A model generated the notes under the pieces. The model was not told the DNA's origin, searched no databases, and worked only from the letters and a program-made list of their open reading frames with translations. The position numbers and the translations under genes are program-made. Positions 1-7,832 of a stretch of 61,298 bases of DNA are shown one piece after another. Source of the stretch: Bacteriovoracaceae bacterium (lineage in GTDB: Bacteria > Bdellovibrionota > Bacteriovoracia > Bacteriovoracales > Bacteriovoracaceae); NCBI GenBank assembly GCA_947441615.1, contig CANEUH010000023.1, forward strand, positions 1 to 61,298, written 5' to 3'. How positions within the stretch are numbered: position 1 is the first letter of the stretch; every line of letters begins with the position of its first letter.

Positions 1-180
1 TCTGCAGCTGAACAAGAACAAGTGGCAGAGACTCTCGCTCAAAATAATATTGAAGTCGGAAGCTTTGGAACGGATGCTCCTGTAAATAATCCAGAAGAAC
101 TTCTTCAAAACGATCAACAGATGCAAGAAGAGGCCGTTCAAGCTCAAGCGTTTAACTTTGATAACCAGCAGGCGATCTAG
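1..180 (+). CDS. C-terminal 59 residues of an unidentified protein
   Basis: An open frame enters from the left edge in frame 1 and ends at a TAG at 178-180. The visible part is rich in Gln, Asn, Glu and Ala, has no cysteine and no membrane segment, and looks like a flexible acidic tail. No family can be named from this fragment. No terminator is obvious behind it. Confidence 0.6.
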   Translation, partial: SAAEQEQVAETLAQNNIEVGSFGTDAPVNNPEELLQNDQQMQEEAVQAQAFNFDNQQAI

Positions 181-248
181 ATATTTAGAGAACTTGTCCT
201 GTGCTACAATCTGTAGCACTCCATAGTTAACTATTTGTTTTGTGATTC

Positions 249-264
249 TTCACACATTTCTAAC
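249..264 (+). repeat. Direct repeat, copy 1 of TTCACACATTTCTAAC
   Basis: This 16-base sequence is identical to the copy at 347-362, 98 bases downstream. In both copies a GACATT motif follows at nearly the same distance (272-277 and 371-376). That suggests a duplicated regulatory unit of about 30 bases rather than chance. Confidence 0.6.
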
Positions 265-346
265 AATTCAAGACATTGACCGATAAAAAATAATCATGAT
301 ACTGGTAAAATCTACCCAAGAATTTCGAAAAATAATCCACAACTCA

Positions 347-362
347 TTCACACATTTCTAAC
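347..362 (+). repeat. Direct repeat, copy 2 of TTCACACATTTCTAAC
   Basis: Exact second copy of the repeat at 249-264. It lies about 110 bases upstream of the start codon at 473, where an activator or repressor site could sit. Confidence 0.6.
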
Positions 363-472
363 GTAACACTGACATTACTTAACGTGCTTTATTTTTCCTT
401 GTTGGCCATAACTCCCCCATCGAAAACAACTTACTTCACAACGAAGTAAACTAAACCAACAGGAGAATCTGT

Positions 473-1063
473 ATGAAAAATTTCGCAATTGTTCTTGGAC
501 TTCTTGCCTCTGTTAACACTTTCGCAGGTGTTATCTACTCAAGCACAGCTGATCTATCGTCTCATTCATTTGGACATGTGATTAAAGATGCTGAGTACAA
601 ACTCATCCCGACAAAAACTGAAATCCGCGAGATCCCAGGTTGTACACCAGGCGGAGAAGCTGGACAGATCTGTACTGAAGAAGTGGTTCTTGAATCTCAA
701 GCAGTCGTTGCTGTGAATGTTTCTTATGTAGATCCAGCAACAGTATCTGAAGGTCAAGATAAGAGCTGGTTGTCACTTAACTTTAAGCTTGAAGACTTCT
801 CAGCTCAAGATGTAGCAACACTTAAAGCCGCTTACCCAACTTGGAGACACCCATTCTCTAGAGCGGGAGAAAAGTTTGCGAAGAAGAATTTAGCACTAAA
901 TGTAAAGAGTGCTGAAAGAACGATCATGGTAGTAGACGTTGAAAACTCTGACCTTTGTCCAATAAACGGTGAGTCTGGGGAGCCAGCTCCAGGATGTGTT
1001 GAAAGAATTGAATACAAGCCAGCTAAAACTTTTGTTAAAGAAATCACTGTCCTAAAGAAGTAA
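473..1063 (+). CDS. Secreted or periplasmic protein, function unknown (196 aa)
   Basis: The first 18 residues form a classic Sec signal peptide: Lys near the start, a hydrophobic core, and a likely cut after TFA. The mature part has two short cysteine-containing segments of similar type, at about residues 57-67 (CTPGGEAGQIC) and 162-174 (CPINGESGEPAPGC). Each is followed by an acidic or hydrophobic strand, suggesting two disulfide-closed loops. An AGGAGA ribosome site lies 7 bases before the ATG. The gene is transcribed alone and ends at a strong terminator. I do not recognise a family. Confidence 0.8.
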   Translation: MKNFAIVLGLLASVNTFAGVIYSSTADLSSHSFGHVIKDAEYKLIPTKTEIREIPGCTPGGEAGQICTEEVVLESQAVVAVNVSYVDPATVSEGQDKSWLSLNFKLEDFSAQDVATLKAAYPTWRHPFSRAGEKFAKKNLALNVKSAERTIMVVDVENSDLCPINGESGEPAPGCVERIEYKPAKTFVKEITVLKK

Positions 1064-1096
1064 TCTTCCAAGGGATTTAAACCTCTCTCCAGAGTG

Positions 1097-1130
1097 AGGG
1101 CCAGTCGAAAGACTGGCCCTTTACTTTTTT
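1097..1130 (+). terminator. Intrinsic terminator of the 473 gene
   Basis: A perfect 10-bp stem (1097-1106 with 1111-1120) closes a GAAA tetraloop and is followed by TTACTTTTTT. On the opposite strand there is no T tract, so it serves the plus-strand gene. Confidence 0.92.
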
Positions 1131-1741
1131 TAAAGAGATTTCATTTTCGTCTCTAATTCAAGTGTTGAATAGAAACCAATTTTTCCAATTTTTAGTTTTA
1201 TTTTCGTGAACGGATAGGGAAGAGTTGCTTTATTCCAACTTTTTTTAAAGACAAATTTATGTTTTGGGTAGCCTCGTACGGGAACAATAGGGCGCTTGGA
1301 TTTTTCTGAAACCGCCGTGATTCCTTCTTTTACTTTATAGATGGGCCCTTTGGGTCCATCTACGGCAATCGTCATCTTGTGGCCCTCAATCACTTTTTTC
1401 ATTCCGGCCAAAAGACCCGCTACTCCTCCTCGATGAGAAGAACCTCTCACGGTTTGGTAGCCCATGTGCTCCACTGCCGAGGCAAGCATCTGACCGTCTT
1501 TTGATTGAGAAATAAGAATGCAAATATTTTGATTTGAAAAATAGGGGAGACAACTTAAATCATCTTGATGAAAACAAGCATAGATAAGATTTTTACCTGG
1601 GTGTGCGTCCCTAAAAGATAGATTTTCAAAAAAAATCTTTTTATCAGAGGGATCTTCAAACTCAACTTCGTATCTGTAAGTCGAAGCATAGGTCTTATAA
1701 AAAAAGCCGGCCAAAAGGCCGGCGAATCGTTGAACTAGCAA
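1130..1741 (-). CDS. DUF374-family lysophospholipid acyltransferase-like protein
   Basis: The 203-residue protein matches the DUF374 (COG2121) acyltransferase-like family. It has a hydrophobic N-terminal helix, a HQDD segment in the position of the usual acyltransferase HX4D motif, then SQSKDGQMLA, VRGSSHRGG and VDGPKGP blocks. The likely role is acylation of a lipid or envelope precursor at the inner membrane; the substrate is unknown. The start is a TTG at 1741-1739, only 3 bases behind the etfA stop, with AGGA about 10 bases upstream inside etfA. A terminator-like hairpin overlaps codons 7-12. It is the last gene of the acyl-CoA dehydrogenase/ETF operon. Confidence 0.8.
   Translation of the reverse strand: MLVQRFAGLLAGFFYKTYASTYRYEVEFEDPSDKKIFFENLSFRDAHPGKNLIYACFHQDDLSCLPYFSNQNICILISQSKDGQMLASAVEHMGYQTVRGSSHRGGVAGLLAGMKKVIEGHKMTIAVDGPKGPIYKVKEGITAVSEKSKRPIVPVRGYPKHKFVFKKSWNKATLPYPFTKIKLKIGKIGFYSTLELETKMKSL
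1700..1723 (-). terminator. Terminator-like hairpin inside the start of the acyltransferase gene
   Basis: Read on the minus strand, GCCGGCC (1723-1717), a TTTT loop and GGCCGGC (1712-1706) form a 7-bp all-GC stem followed by TTTTTT. This is a textbook intrinsic terminator, yet it lies within codons 7-14 of the DUF374 gene and encodes part of its conserved N-terminal helix. It probably attenuates transcription after etfA. Confidence 0.7.
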
Positions 1742-1744
1742 AGA

Positions 1745-2713
1745 TTATTTTCCTAGAAGCTTTTTAAATTCTTCAGTAAGAATGGGAACGATAGTAAAAA
1801 GATCGCCCACAATCCCGTAATCAGCTTTCGTAAAAATCGGTGCATCCGGATCAGTGTTGATCGCGACAATCACTTTTGAAGTTCTCATCCCAGCAAGGTG
1901 CTGAATAGCTCCAGAGACGCCACAAGCGATATAGAGTGAGGGAGCAACGGTTTTCCCTGTTTGACCTACCTGCATGGCGTGTGGAGCAAAACCAGAATCT
2001 ACGGCCGCTCTTGAAGCACCAACTGTCGCTCCAATCACATCGGCCATATCGTTAAGAATTTTAAAGTTCTCAGCGTTTTTCATCGCTCGTCCACCAGTCA
2101 CAATAATGTTGGCTTCCGTGAGATCCACTTTCGTAGAAGCGGCTTTAATGATTTCTTTAATGGCCGCACGGATTTCACCAGCATTACCAGCGACATCAGA
2201 AGCTGCTCCCGCTCCAGCTGAAGGATTGGCCGTCATGCCAAGAGCATTAGGACGGATAGAAACAAAGTGAGGCTTGGGGCCCGTGACTTCAACCTTAGCA
2301 AGACACTTTCCCGCAAAAAGGGGACGCGTTCCTGCGAATGATCCACCGTCAAAAGTAAAATTCACCACATCTGAAGCGAGACCAGCATCAAACTTTGTTG
2401 CTAAACGAGGAAGAAGATCCTTCCCCATTGAAGTCGCTCCCGCGAAAACGTAGTCGTAAGATTTTGACTTAATAAAATCACCAAGAGCGTTTGAGTAACC
2501 CTCAGGGGAGTACTTATCAAGGTTTGATCCTTTGATTTTATGAACATTTTGAGCGCCATATTTTGCGAGTTCTGCGACTTGGTCAGCGGCAATATCACCA
2601 ATCACGGCGACATCAGCACTTTGACCAGCAAGTTTTCCCAATATCTCTAGGGTCACTGGCTTTACGTGACCATCATGTAATTCTGTAAAAACTAATACAT
2701 TTGCCATAGTCAT
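1745..2713 (-). CDS. etfA: Electron transfer flavoprotein subunit alpha
   Basis: EtfA pairs with EtfB to accept electrons from acyl-CoA dehydrogenases and pass them toward the quinone pool. The N-terminal half is the ETF domain. The C-terminal half holds the FAD-binding domain, including GGRAMKNAENF, GASRAAVDSGF, QVGQTGKTVAP and INTDPDAPIF. Length (322 aa) is normal. Two in-frame starts compete: ATG at 2713 and ATG at 2707 (MANVLVF); AAGG lies 4 and 10 bases before them respectively, so the second is also plausible. It lies 13 bases behind etfB in the same operon. Confidence 0.97.
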   Translation of the reverse strand: MTMANVLVFTELHDGHVKPVTLEILGKLAGQSADVAVIGDIAADQVAELAKYGAQNVHKIKGSNLDKYSPEGYSNALGDFIKSKSYDYVFAGATSMGKDLLPRLATKFDAGLASDVVNFTFDGGSFAGTRPLFAGKCLAKVEVTGPKPHFVSIRPNALGMTANPSAGAGAASDVAGNAGEIRAAIKEIIKAASTKVDLTEANIIVTGGRAMKNAENFKILNDMADVIGATVGASRAAVDSGFAPHAMQVGQTGKTVAPSLYIACGVSGAIQHLAGMRTSKVIVAINTDPDAPIFTKADYGIVGDLFTIVPILTEEFKKLLGK

Positions 2714-2726
2714 TTATCCTTTAAAA

Positions 2727-3515
2727 TTAAAGTACTTTTGCTTCTGTACGAAGTAGACCCACAACTTGAGAAACAACATCTTTTTGTTTCGCTGCATCTG
2801 TGGCATCAAATTTTTTCCCTGGTGGCTTTTCTGGTGGAAGTCTAAACCCAGAGTACTTCACTCTTCTGTCTGCATCCGAAACCCCAACGTCAGAGAGAGA
2901 ATATTGCGCCATAGGTTTTTTCTTAGCTTTCATAATTCCTGGAAGAGAAGCATAACGAGGAGTATTTAAGCCTTTGTTACAAGCAAGAACACATGGTGTG
3001 CTCAACTCATAAACCTCAAGAGCACCACCTTCAACTTCACGCTTAACTTTCACTGTATTTCCAGCTTGCTCAAATCCAACAATCACTGAAACGGATGGAA
3101 GGTTAAGCATTTGAGCGAGAATTTGTGGAACTTGAAGAGCATCATCATCAATCGCTTGTTTCCCTGCGAGAATAAGATCTGGTTTTTTACCCGTTTTCTC
3201 AATCGCTCCCTTAAGAGCTTTTGCAATCGAGTAGGAATCAAGATTATCAGCTGCTTCAACAAGGGCCGCATCGTCTGCACCCATCGCCATGGCGGTTCTT
3301 AGGGCCTCAGTATCTTTCACTGAACCCACGCGAAGAACAGTCACGTTCGCGGCTGGATTGGATTGCTTCATCAGAAGAGCTTGTTCAACAGCAAACTCAT
3401 CATAAGGGTTCATAATCCACTTAATAGAAGCGGTTTCGATAAAACTTCCATCACCTGTTGGAGTGATTTTAGTTTCTGTGTCTGGAACTTGCTTCACGCA
3501 CACAAAAATATTCAT
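2727..3515 (-). CDS. etfB: Electron transfer flavoprotein subunit beta
   Basis: EtfB is the AMP-binding partner of EtfA. The protein opens with MNIFVCVKQVPDTE and contains NPYDEFAVEQAL, the family's AMP/adenine-pocket region, and the AGKQAIDDDA block. Its 262-residue length fits the family. It follows the acyl-CoA dehydrogenase by 25 bases and precedes etfA, the common dehydrogenase-etfB-etfA order. AAGGAGA lies before the ATG. Confidence 0.97.
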   Translation of the reverse strand: MNIFVCVKQVPDTETKITPTGDGSFIETASIKWIMNPYDEFAVEQALLMKQSNPAANVTVLRVGSVKDTEALRTAMAMGADDAALVEAADNLDSYSIAKALKGAIEKTGKKPDLILAGKQAIDDDALQVPQILAQMLNLPSVSVIVGFEQAGNTVKVKREVEGGALEVYELSTPCVLACNKGLNTPRYASLPGIMKAKKKPMAQYSLSDVGVSDADRRVKYSGFRLPPEKPPGKKFDATDAAKQKDVVSQVVGLLRTEAKVL

Positions 3516-3540
3516 AGATTCTCCTTGAAACGAATCAATA

Positions 3541-4677
3541 TTACTTAATAAGTTCTCGGGCCATCACGAGACGTTGAATCTGAGATGTTCCCTCATAAAT
3601 TTGAATTAACTTCGCATCCCTCATGAGTTTTTCCACAGGGTATTCTTTTGAGTAACCATAACCACCATAAATCTGAACAGCATCCGTGGTGATTTGCATG
3701 CAGGAATCTGAGGCAAAAGCTTTGGCGTAGGAAGCAATTTCTGTGTTTCTTATTCCCTGGTCACATAGCCAAGCAGCTTTGTAAGTAAGGAGTCTTGCGG
3801 CCTCCACTTTCATGCCCATTTCTGCGATCATAAATTGAATCGCTTGATGTTTAGACAGGGGAACTCCAAATTGAATTCTCTCTTTAGAGTATTGAATGGA
3901 GAGATCAAGGGCCCTCTGTGCACCACCTAGAGCACTTGAGGCCACAAGGGGTCTAGAGTGATCAAGAGTACTCATGGCAATCGCCCAACCGTCCCCAGGA
4001 TTTCCGAGCATATTTTCTTTTGGAACTTTAACGTTATTGAAACGAACACCTCTTGTATCAGAAGAGCGGTGGCCCATTTTGTCTTCTTTTTTACCAAGCT
4101 CTATCCCAGGTGATTTTGGATCCACAACAATGGCGGAAATGCCTTTGTGCTTTAGAGATGGATCAATGGTTCCATACACCACAAAAAGATGAGCGTGGCC
4201 AGCATTGGTGATCCACATTTTTTCACCATTAATAATCCAGTGATCTCCACCGTCTTTAATTTGAGTTTTAATTCCTCCAGCATCTGATCCATTTCCTGGT
4301 TCAGTTAAACAGAAAGAAGCGATTCTGAATTCTTCTGTAAAAGGAGTGAGAAACTTTTTCTTTTGTGCGTCCGATCCTCCGATCACAATTGGAAGAAGAG
4401 CAAGATCATTGGCCATAAAAGAAGTGTTCATCCCCATGCACCCATAGGCGAGGGATTCAGAGATAGCAATGCTATCAACTGAAGAAAATCCTGATCCACC
4501 GTATTCAGCTGGAATACAGGTGTTAATAAGTCCAAGTTCCCACGCCTTTTTAAAAATTTCCATCGGAAATTTTCCAGACTCATCATACTCCTGAGCATGA
4601 GGAATCATTTCATTCTTGGCAAATTTGAGGGCGAGTTCGCGAATCTCGCGTTGTTCTGGTGAAAGAGAAAAGTCCAT
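3541..4677 (-). CDS. Short-chain acyl-CoA dehydrogenase (butyryl-CoA type)
   Basis: FAD enzyme that oxidises an acyl-CoA to the 2-enoyl-CoA and hands electrons to the ETF encoded next to it. It has the N-terminal helical domain (LSPEQREIREL), the flavin-contact segment FCLTEPGNGSDAGG, the WITNAGHA motif, and the C-terminal IYEGTSQIQR, whose Glu is the usual catalytic base in short-chain members. 378 residues is standard. Chain-length preference cannot be read with certainty; butyryl- or isobutyryl-CoA would fit the icmF gene elsewhere in the window. Confidence 0.93.
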   Translation of the reverse strand: MDFSLSPEQREIRELALKFAKNEMIPHAQEYDESGKFPMEIFKKAWELGLINTCIPAEYGGSGFSSVDSIAISESLAYGCMGMNTSFMANDLALLPIVIGGSDAQKKKFLTPFTEEFRIASFCLTEPGNGSDAGGIKTQIKDGGDHWIINGEKMWITNAGHAHLFVVYGTIDPSLKHKGISAIVVDPKSPGIELGKKEDKMGHRSSDTRGVRFNNVKVPKENMLGNPGDGWAIAMSTLDHSRPLVASSALGGAQRALDLSIQYSKERIQFGVPLSKHQAIQFMIAEMGMKVEAARLLTYKAAWLCDQGIRNTEIASYAKAFASDSCMQITTDAVQIYGGYGYSKEYPVEKLMRDAKLIQIYEGTSQIQRLVMARELIK

Positions 4678-4699
4678 TATCTAATCCTTGATTAATAAA

Positions 4700-5161
4700 C
4701 TATATGACAGGGAAGGCATCAACGTCGAAGGTCTTTGGAATTGTAAAACATTTTTCGATTGTTTGAAAGAACGGTAATTCTTGTAGAGGCTTTACGACAA
4801 AGCTTCTTTCACTCCAACGTGGATGAGGAACAATTAACGCAGGCCCGTTATGTTTTTCGAGGCCCCAAAAAAGTATGTCTAAGTCTAAGGTCCTTGGTCC
4901 TTTTGGTATGTCACGCCTTCTGCCAAACTCCACTTCAAGATCAAGAAGAACTCTCATGGTTTTTTCTGGCGATAATGCAGGTAGTTCAAATTCTAGAACT
5001 TGATTAAAAAAATCAGGCTGGTTTTCGTATTCGATCGCTTTGGATGAATAGATCCTACTAGCAGCTATAAAGTGAAATAATTCACTCAGTTTATTTTGGG
5101 CGTCTAAGAGAATTTTTTTAGAATCACCAATATTTGAACCGGTGGCTATGATAAGAGACAT
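4700..5161 (-). CDS. folK: 2-amino-4-hydroxy-6-hydroxymethyldihydropteridine pyrophosphokinase
   Basis: HPPK of folate synthesis; it transfers pyrophosphate from ATP to the pterin alcohol. The N-terminal GSNIGDSKK, central EVEFGRRRDIPKGPRTLDLDIL and IVPHPRWSERSFVVKPL are the family hallmarks, and 153 residues is typical. The ATG overlaps the stop of the small lipoprotein gene by one base (TAATG), implying coupling. It sits upstream of the acyl-CoA dehydrogenase with a 22-base gap, which has no obvious metabolic logic. Confidence 0.95.
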   Translation of the reverse strand: MSLIIATGSNIGDSKKILLDAQNKLSELFHFIAASRIYSSKAIEYENQPDFFNQVLEFELPALSPEKTMRVLLDLEVEFGRRRDIPKGPRTLDLDILFWGLEKHNGPALIVPHPRWSERSFVVKPLQELPFFQTIEKCFTIPKTFDVDAFPVI

Positions 5162-5322
5162 TAGCGTCGGGCCTTCTTGGCATCATCTAGGGATTTGTCT
5201 GTCTCTATATCAGGATAATTCTCTAAGAGAGATGGAATCTTGTTTGATTTAGGGATCAATGGATCTCCCTTTACACCACAAGCAGTGACTAAAAAAATAA
5301 GCATCATAAATTTAAAATTCAA
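5161..5322 (-). CDS. LptM-like small lipoprotein (53 aa)
   Basis: A short frame starts at TTG (5322-5320) with AGG 8 bases upstream, overlapping the end of the barrel gene by 11 bases. The product begins MNFKFMMLIFLVTACGVKGD. That is a basic n-region, a hydrophobic stretch and a V-T-A-C lipobox, then CGVKGDPLIP, which resembles the CGLKGPLY(L/F)P start of mature LptM (YifL). LptM assists LptD maturation in enterobacteria. An internal ATG pair (5307, 5304) exists but has no ribosome site. Its stop overlaps the folK start. The family call is inference from the short motif. Confidence 0.72.
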   Translation of the reverse strand: MNFKFMMLIFLVTACGVKGDPLIPKSNKIPSLLENYPDIETDKSLDDAKKARR

Positions 5323-6289
5323 TGGCAAATCCTACATTTAGAATATCTGATCCTAAATCGGCTTTAATAAACCATCCAGGAACGAGTCTTCTCATGACTG
5401 TAATACCAAAAACAGGCCCCGATTTTTCTAAATTATCAATTGCCGTAAGTTGTTCTTCATTGGTGACACTATTATTTGTTTTCCCAGCATCTGGACTTGA
5501 TACAGTATAGGAATGAAAACCTAAGTAAGGCATAAAAAAGGTATAGAGTGGACCTTTGATATTGTACTTTAATCTAGCCGTTAAATGGTTCACGAGGGTT
5601 TGGGTTCCATCCCCTGGGAAATTATCCAGAAGGGCCCTCCCATAAATTCCCTCAACAAAATAGTTGTCCGCAAATTGATAGGCCCAAGAAATTCCAAACT
5701 CATTGGTGCGAACTGTTCCGCCTCGAGATTTTACTTCTGCAGCATCAAAGAGAGCACCTGTGACGCCCACAATGTTGTCTGGTTTAATGTGACGATTTTT
5801 ATTTTCATCAAAAACACCTGTCTCATCATCAACGACAACATCACTGGAGTAGAGATCATCTTCTGATTTGATTTTGCCTTCGCCCTCAGTTTCTTTAGGG
5901 GCCGTTGATTTTTTCCCAAAAAGAGAGTCATCACCTTTAACAACCTGAACATCCTGATTTCTTCTTAATCTTCCCCACTGAGAGAGAGAGTAGATTTTTA
6001 AGATTTTAATTCCAACTTGACCTTGATGAACTTTTGCAACCACGGCCCTTGCCGCTAAATTATTATCCAAAGCAAGAGAGATAAAATCCCCTGGGCCGAG
6101 CTGCTGGTTATTGTTACTTAAAATGAAGATTTTCTTTGAGCCTGAAATAATTTTTATTGTTTCAGTAAAAACGTTTTCACTTCCCTCAGGTGAGGTGCTT
6201 AAATTGGCGTCATCCACCAAAGACTGCGCCAGCGCTGGGGTGCTTATACAAAGGATAAGATAAATAAAAAGTGCAGTGATTCGCTTCAT
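5312..6289 (-). CDS. Outer-membrane beta-barrel protein, function unknown (325 aa)
   Basis: A Sec signal peptide (residues 1-21, ending ALA|Q) is followed by a soluble part of about 140 residues, rich in Asp, Glu and Lys. From about residue 170 there are alternating strands with aromatic girdles (YQFADNYFVEGIYGR, LTARLKYNIKGPLYTFFMPYLGF), and the protein ends in phenylalanine, as BAM substrates usually do. The N-terminal soluble region (about 40-120) may be a small beta domain. No specific porin family is recognised. It is first in the minus-strand operon. Confidence 0.75.
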   Translation of the reverse strand: MKRITALFIYLILCISTPALAQSLVDDANLSTSPEGSENVFTETIKIISGSKKIFILSNNNQQLGPGDFISLALDNNLAARAVVAKVHQGQVGIKILKIYSLSQWGRLRRNQDVQVVKGDDSLFGKKSTAPKETEGEGKIKSEDDLYSSDVVVDDETGVFDENKNRHIKPDNIVGVTGALFDAAEVKSRGGTVRTNEFGISWAYQFADNYFVEGIYGRALLDNFPGDGTQTLVNHLTARLKYNIKGPLYTFFMPYLGFHSYTVSSPDAGKTNNSVTNEEQLTAIDNLEKSGPVFGITVMRRLVPGWFIKADLGSDILNVGFAIEF

Positions 6290-6337
6290 TTACTCATTAT
6301 TCTAAGTAATTAACGCAATAACGTAAATCTCGTAAAA

Positions 6338-6364
6338 ATTTTATAATTTGATTAATTGAGTCAA
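6338..6364 (-). promoter_or_regulatory. Candidate promoter for the barrel-lptM-folK-acd-etf operon
   Basis: On the minus strand TTGACT (6364-6359) is followed after 15 bases by TAAAAT (6343-6338) in very AT-rich DNA. The spacer is short, so this is only a candidate. The start codon is about 50 bases downstream. Confidence 0.35.
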
Positions 6365-6418
6365 GATTTCTGGTCAGATTCATATTAACCTTTCAGCATG
6401 CAATTTCAGGAGAATTCA

Positions 6419-7093
6419 ATGTCAGAGCTGGCCTACCACCGCCTATCGAGTGCCGCAAACCCTATGTTTGTTGTTGTCGCTGGTAATATTGGAAGCGGAA
6501 AAACAACTCTTACAAAAAAGTTATCTGAAAGATTGGCATGGAAGCCCCACTTCGAATCAGTTCAAGATAATCCGTATCTCGCTGACTTTTATTCAGACAT
6601 GAGCCGCTGGTCTTTTCCTTTGCAGGTTTATTTTCTGACTCATCGATTTAACACTCATAAAGAAATTGAAGTTCTTCCAGCAAGTTCAATCCAAGACCGC
6701 TCTATTTATGAAGACGCCAATATTTTCGCTCGCTCACTTTTTGATCAAGGAAAATTAGATAAAAGAGATTACGAAAACTATCGCACTCTTTACGAATCGA
6801 TGATTCAGTACCTGAGTCCACCAACTCTCATGATATTTTTACGCCGTTCCATTCCTAAGCTCCAAGAAAGAATTAAACAACGTGGTCGAGACTACGAGCA
6901 GGCCATTCCAACCGAGTACCTTACAAGTTTAAATAACTACTATGACGAATGGTACTCAAACTACAATCTTGGTAAATCCCTCATCGTCGACACGGATGAA
7001 CTAGATTTCCTCGACAACGAAGAGCACTTTGATCGCTTGGTGAAGAAAATCTGGGATTCAATTGACCAAAAAGATATGTTTTTTTATTTCTAA
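6419..7093 (+). CDS. Deoxynucleoside kinase (dCK/dGK family)
   Basis: Phosphorylates deoxynucleosides for dNTP salvage. The P-loop GNIGSGKTT lies near residues 22-30. The IQDRSIYED segment carries the family's DRS substrate and catalytic motif, and a LID-type arginine cluster, RERIKQRGRDYE, follows at the usual distance. I chose the ATG at 6419 rather than the one at 6398 because CAGGAGA (6407-6413) is correctly placed for it and useless for the earlier one. A predator or scavenger could use it on nucleosides from lysed cells; that is inference. Confidence 0.9.
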   Translation: MSELAYHRLSSAANPMFVVVAGNIGSGKTTLTKKLSERLAWKPHFESVQDNPYLADFYSDMSRWSFPLQVYFLTHRFNTHKEIEVLPASSIQDRSIYEDANIFARSLFDQGKLDKRDYENYRTLYESMIQYLSPPTLMIFLRRSIPKLQERIKQRGRDYEQAIPTEYLTSLNNYYDEWYSNYNLGKSLIVDTDELDFLDNEEHFDRLVKKIWDSIDQKDMFFYF

Positions 7094-7117
7094 TAGAATT
7101 AGCAATTTTTTCCACCC

Positions 7118-7140
7118 TATAATTTCATTACAGGTATAAT
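7118..7140 (+). promoter_or_regulatory. Two TATAAT hexamers upstream of the LysM lipoprotein gene
   Basis: Perfect TATAAT hexamers occur at 7118-7123 and 7135-7140, 17 bases apart, in the gap before the gene at 7179. Neither has a good -35 box, so which one, if either, is used is unknown. Confidence 0.3.
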
Positions 7141-7178
7141 AAACTGTATCTATCTGTATTCATTATCAGGGAGTGAAA

Positions 7179-7832
7179 ATGAAGCTTACGCCATGGTTGG
7201 TATTACTTTCGTTGAGCTTGGCCGCTTGCTCGGGCTCGAAATCTGCACAAAAAGTGAATGAGGAAACGCCTCAGATTGAATTATCTGATGCTGATGAATT
7301 TACTGATACACCTTCTGAGGATCAGCCTGCTGCTGAAACAACTGAAGCACCAGTGGAACCAACTTCTGACGACGTCGTGGTTTCAAATAATGAACCCCTT
7401 GTTCAAGAATCAAGTCTAGAAAACACAACACCAGTAGTTTCTGAACCAGGTTCATTAAAGCAATATACGGTTCAACAAAATGAAACTCTTATGATGATCT
7501 CTTTCAAACTTTATGGAGATTATGCTCGTTGGAAGGAATTAGCGAATGAGAATGCTTCTACTTTAAAAGGTGGAACAGTCGTAAGAACAGGAATGGTTCT
7601 TAATTATGTTTCACCGGCCGAGGAGTTCGTTTGGAATCCGCAAGGGAATCCTTACCTCATTAAGACTGGTGATACACTTGGAACAATCTCAAAAGAAGTT
7701 TATGCCACGGTAAAAAAATGGAAACTTCTTTGGGAAAACAATAAACCACTTATTAAAGATCCAAATAAAATTTATGCTGGATTTACAATGTATTATTTAG
7801 AAAATGGTCGCGAAGTCGCTGCTGATCTTTAA
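7179..7832 (+). CDS. Lipoprotein with two LysM domains
   Basis: The protein has a lipoprotein signal (LSLAAC) and a long acidic Thr/Glu/Pro-rich linker to about residue 85. Two LysM modules follow: KQYTVQQNETLMMISFKLYG (about 90-145) and YLIKTGDTLGTISKEVY (about 160-210). LysM binds peptidoglycan glycans, so it probably links the outer membrane or periplasm to the wall. I prefer ATG 7179 to the upstream GTG at 7173 because AGGGAG overlaps that GTG. Its last 29 bases overlap the next gene. Confidence 0.85.
   Translation: MKLTPWLVLLSLSLAACSGSKSAQKVNEETPQIELSDADEFTDTPSEDQPAAETTEAPVEPTSDDVVVSNNEPLVQESSLENTTPVVSEPGSLKQYTVQQNETLMMISFKLYGDYARWKELANENASTLKGGTVVRTGMVLNYVSPAEEFVWNPQGNPYLIKTGDTLGTISKEVYATVKKWKLLWENNKPLIKDPNKIYAGFTMYYLENGREVAADL

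Larger units (their letters stand above)
181..472. other. 292-base intergenic region upstream of the secreted-protein gene
   Basis: No open frame with a plausible start was seen here. The region is AT-rich and carries an exact 16-base direct repeat, listed separately. An AGGAGA Shine-Dalgarno sequence lies at about 461-466, just before the ATG at 473. It presumably holds the promoter of the 473 gene, but no clear -35/-10 pair could be assigned. Confidence 0.4.

Noticed and set aside
6348..6400. A plus-strand promoter for the deoxynucleoside kinase (TTGATT or TTGAGT with downstream boxes)
   Set aside because: No -10 hexamer falls within 16-18 bases of either candidate -35 box.
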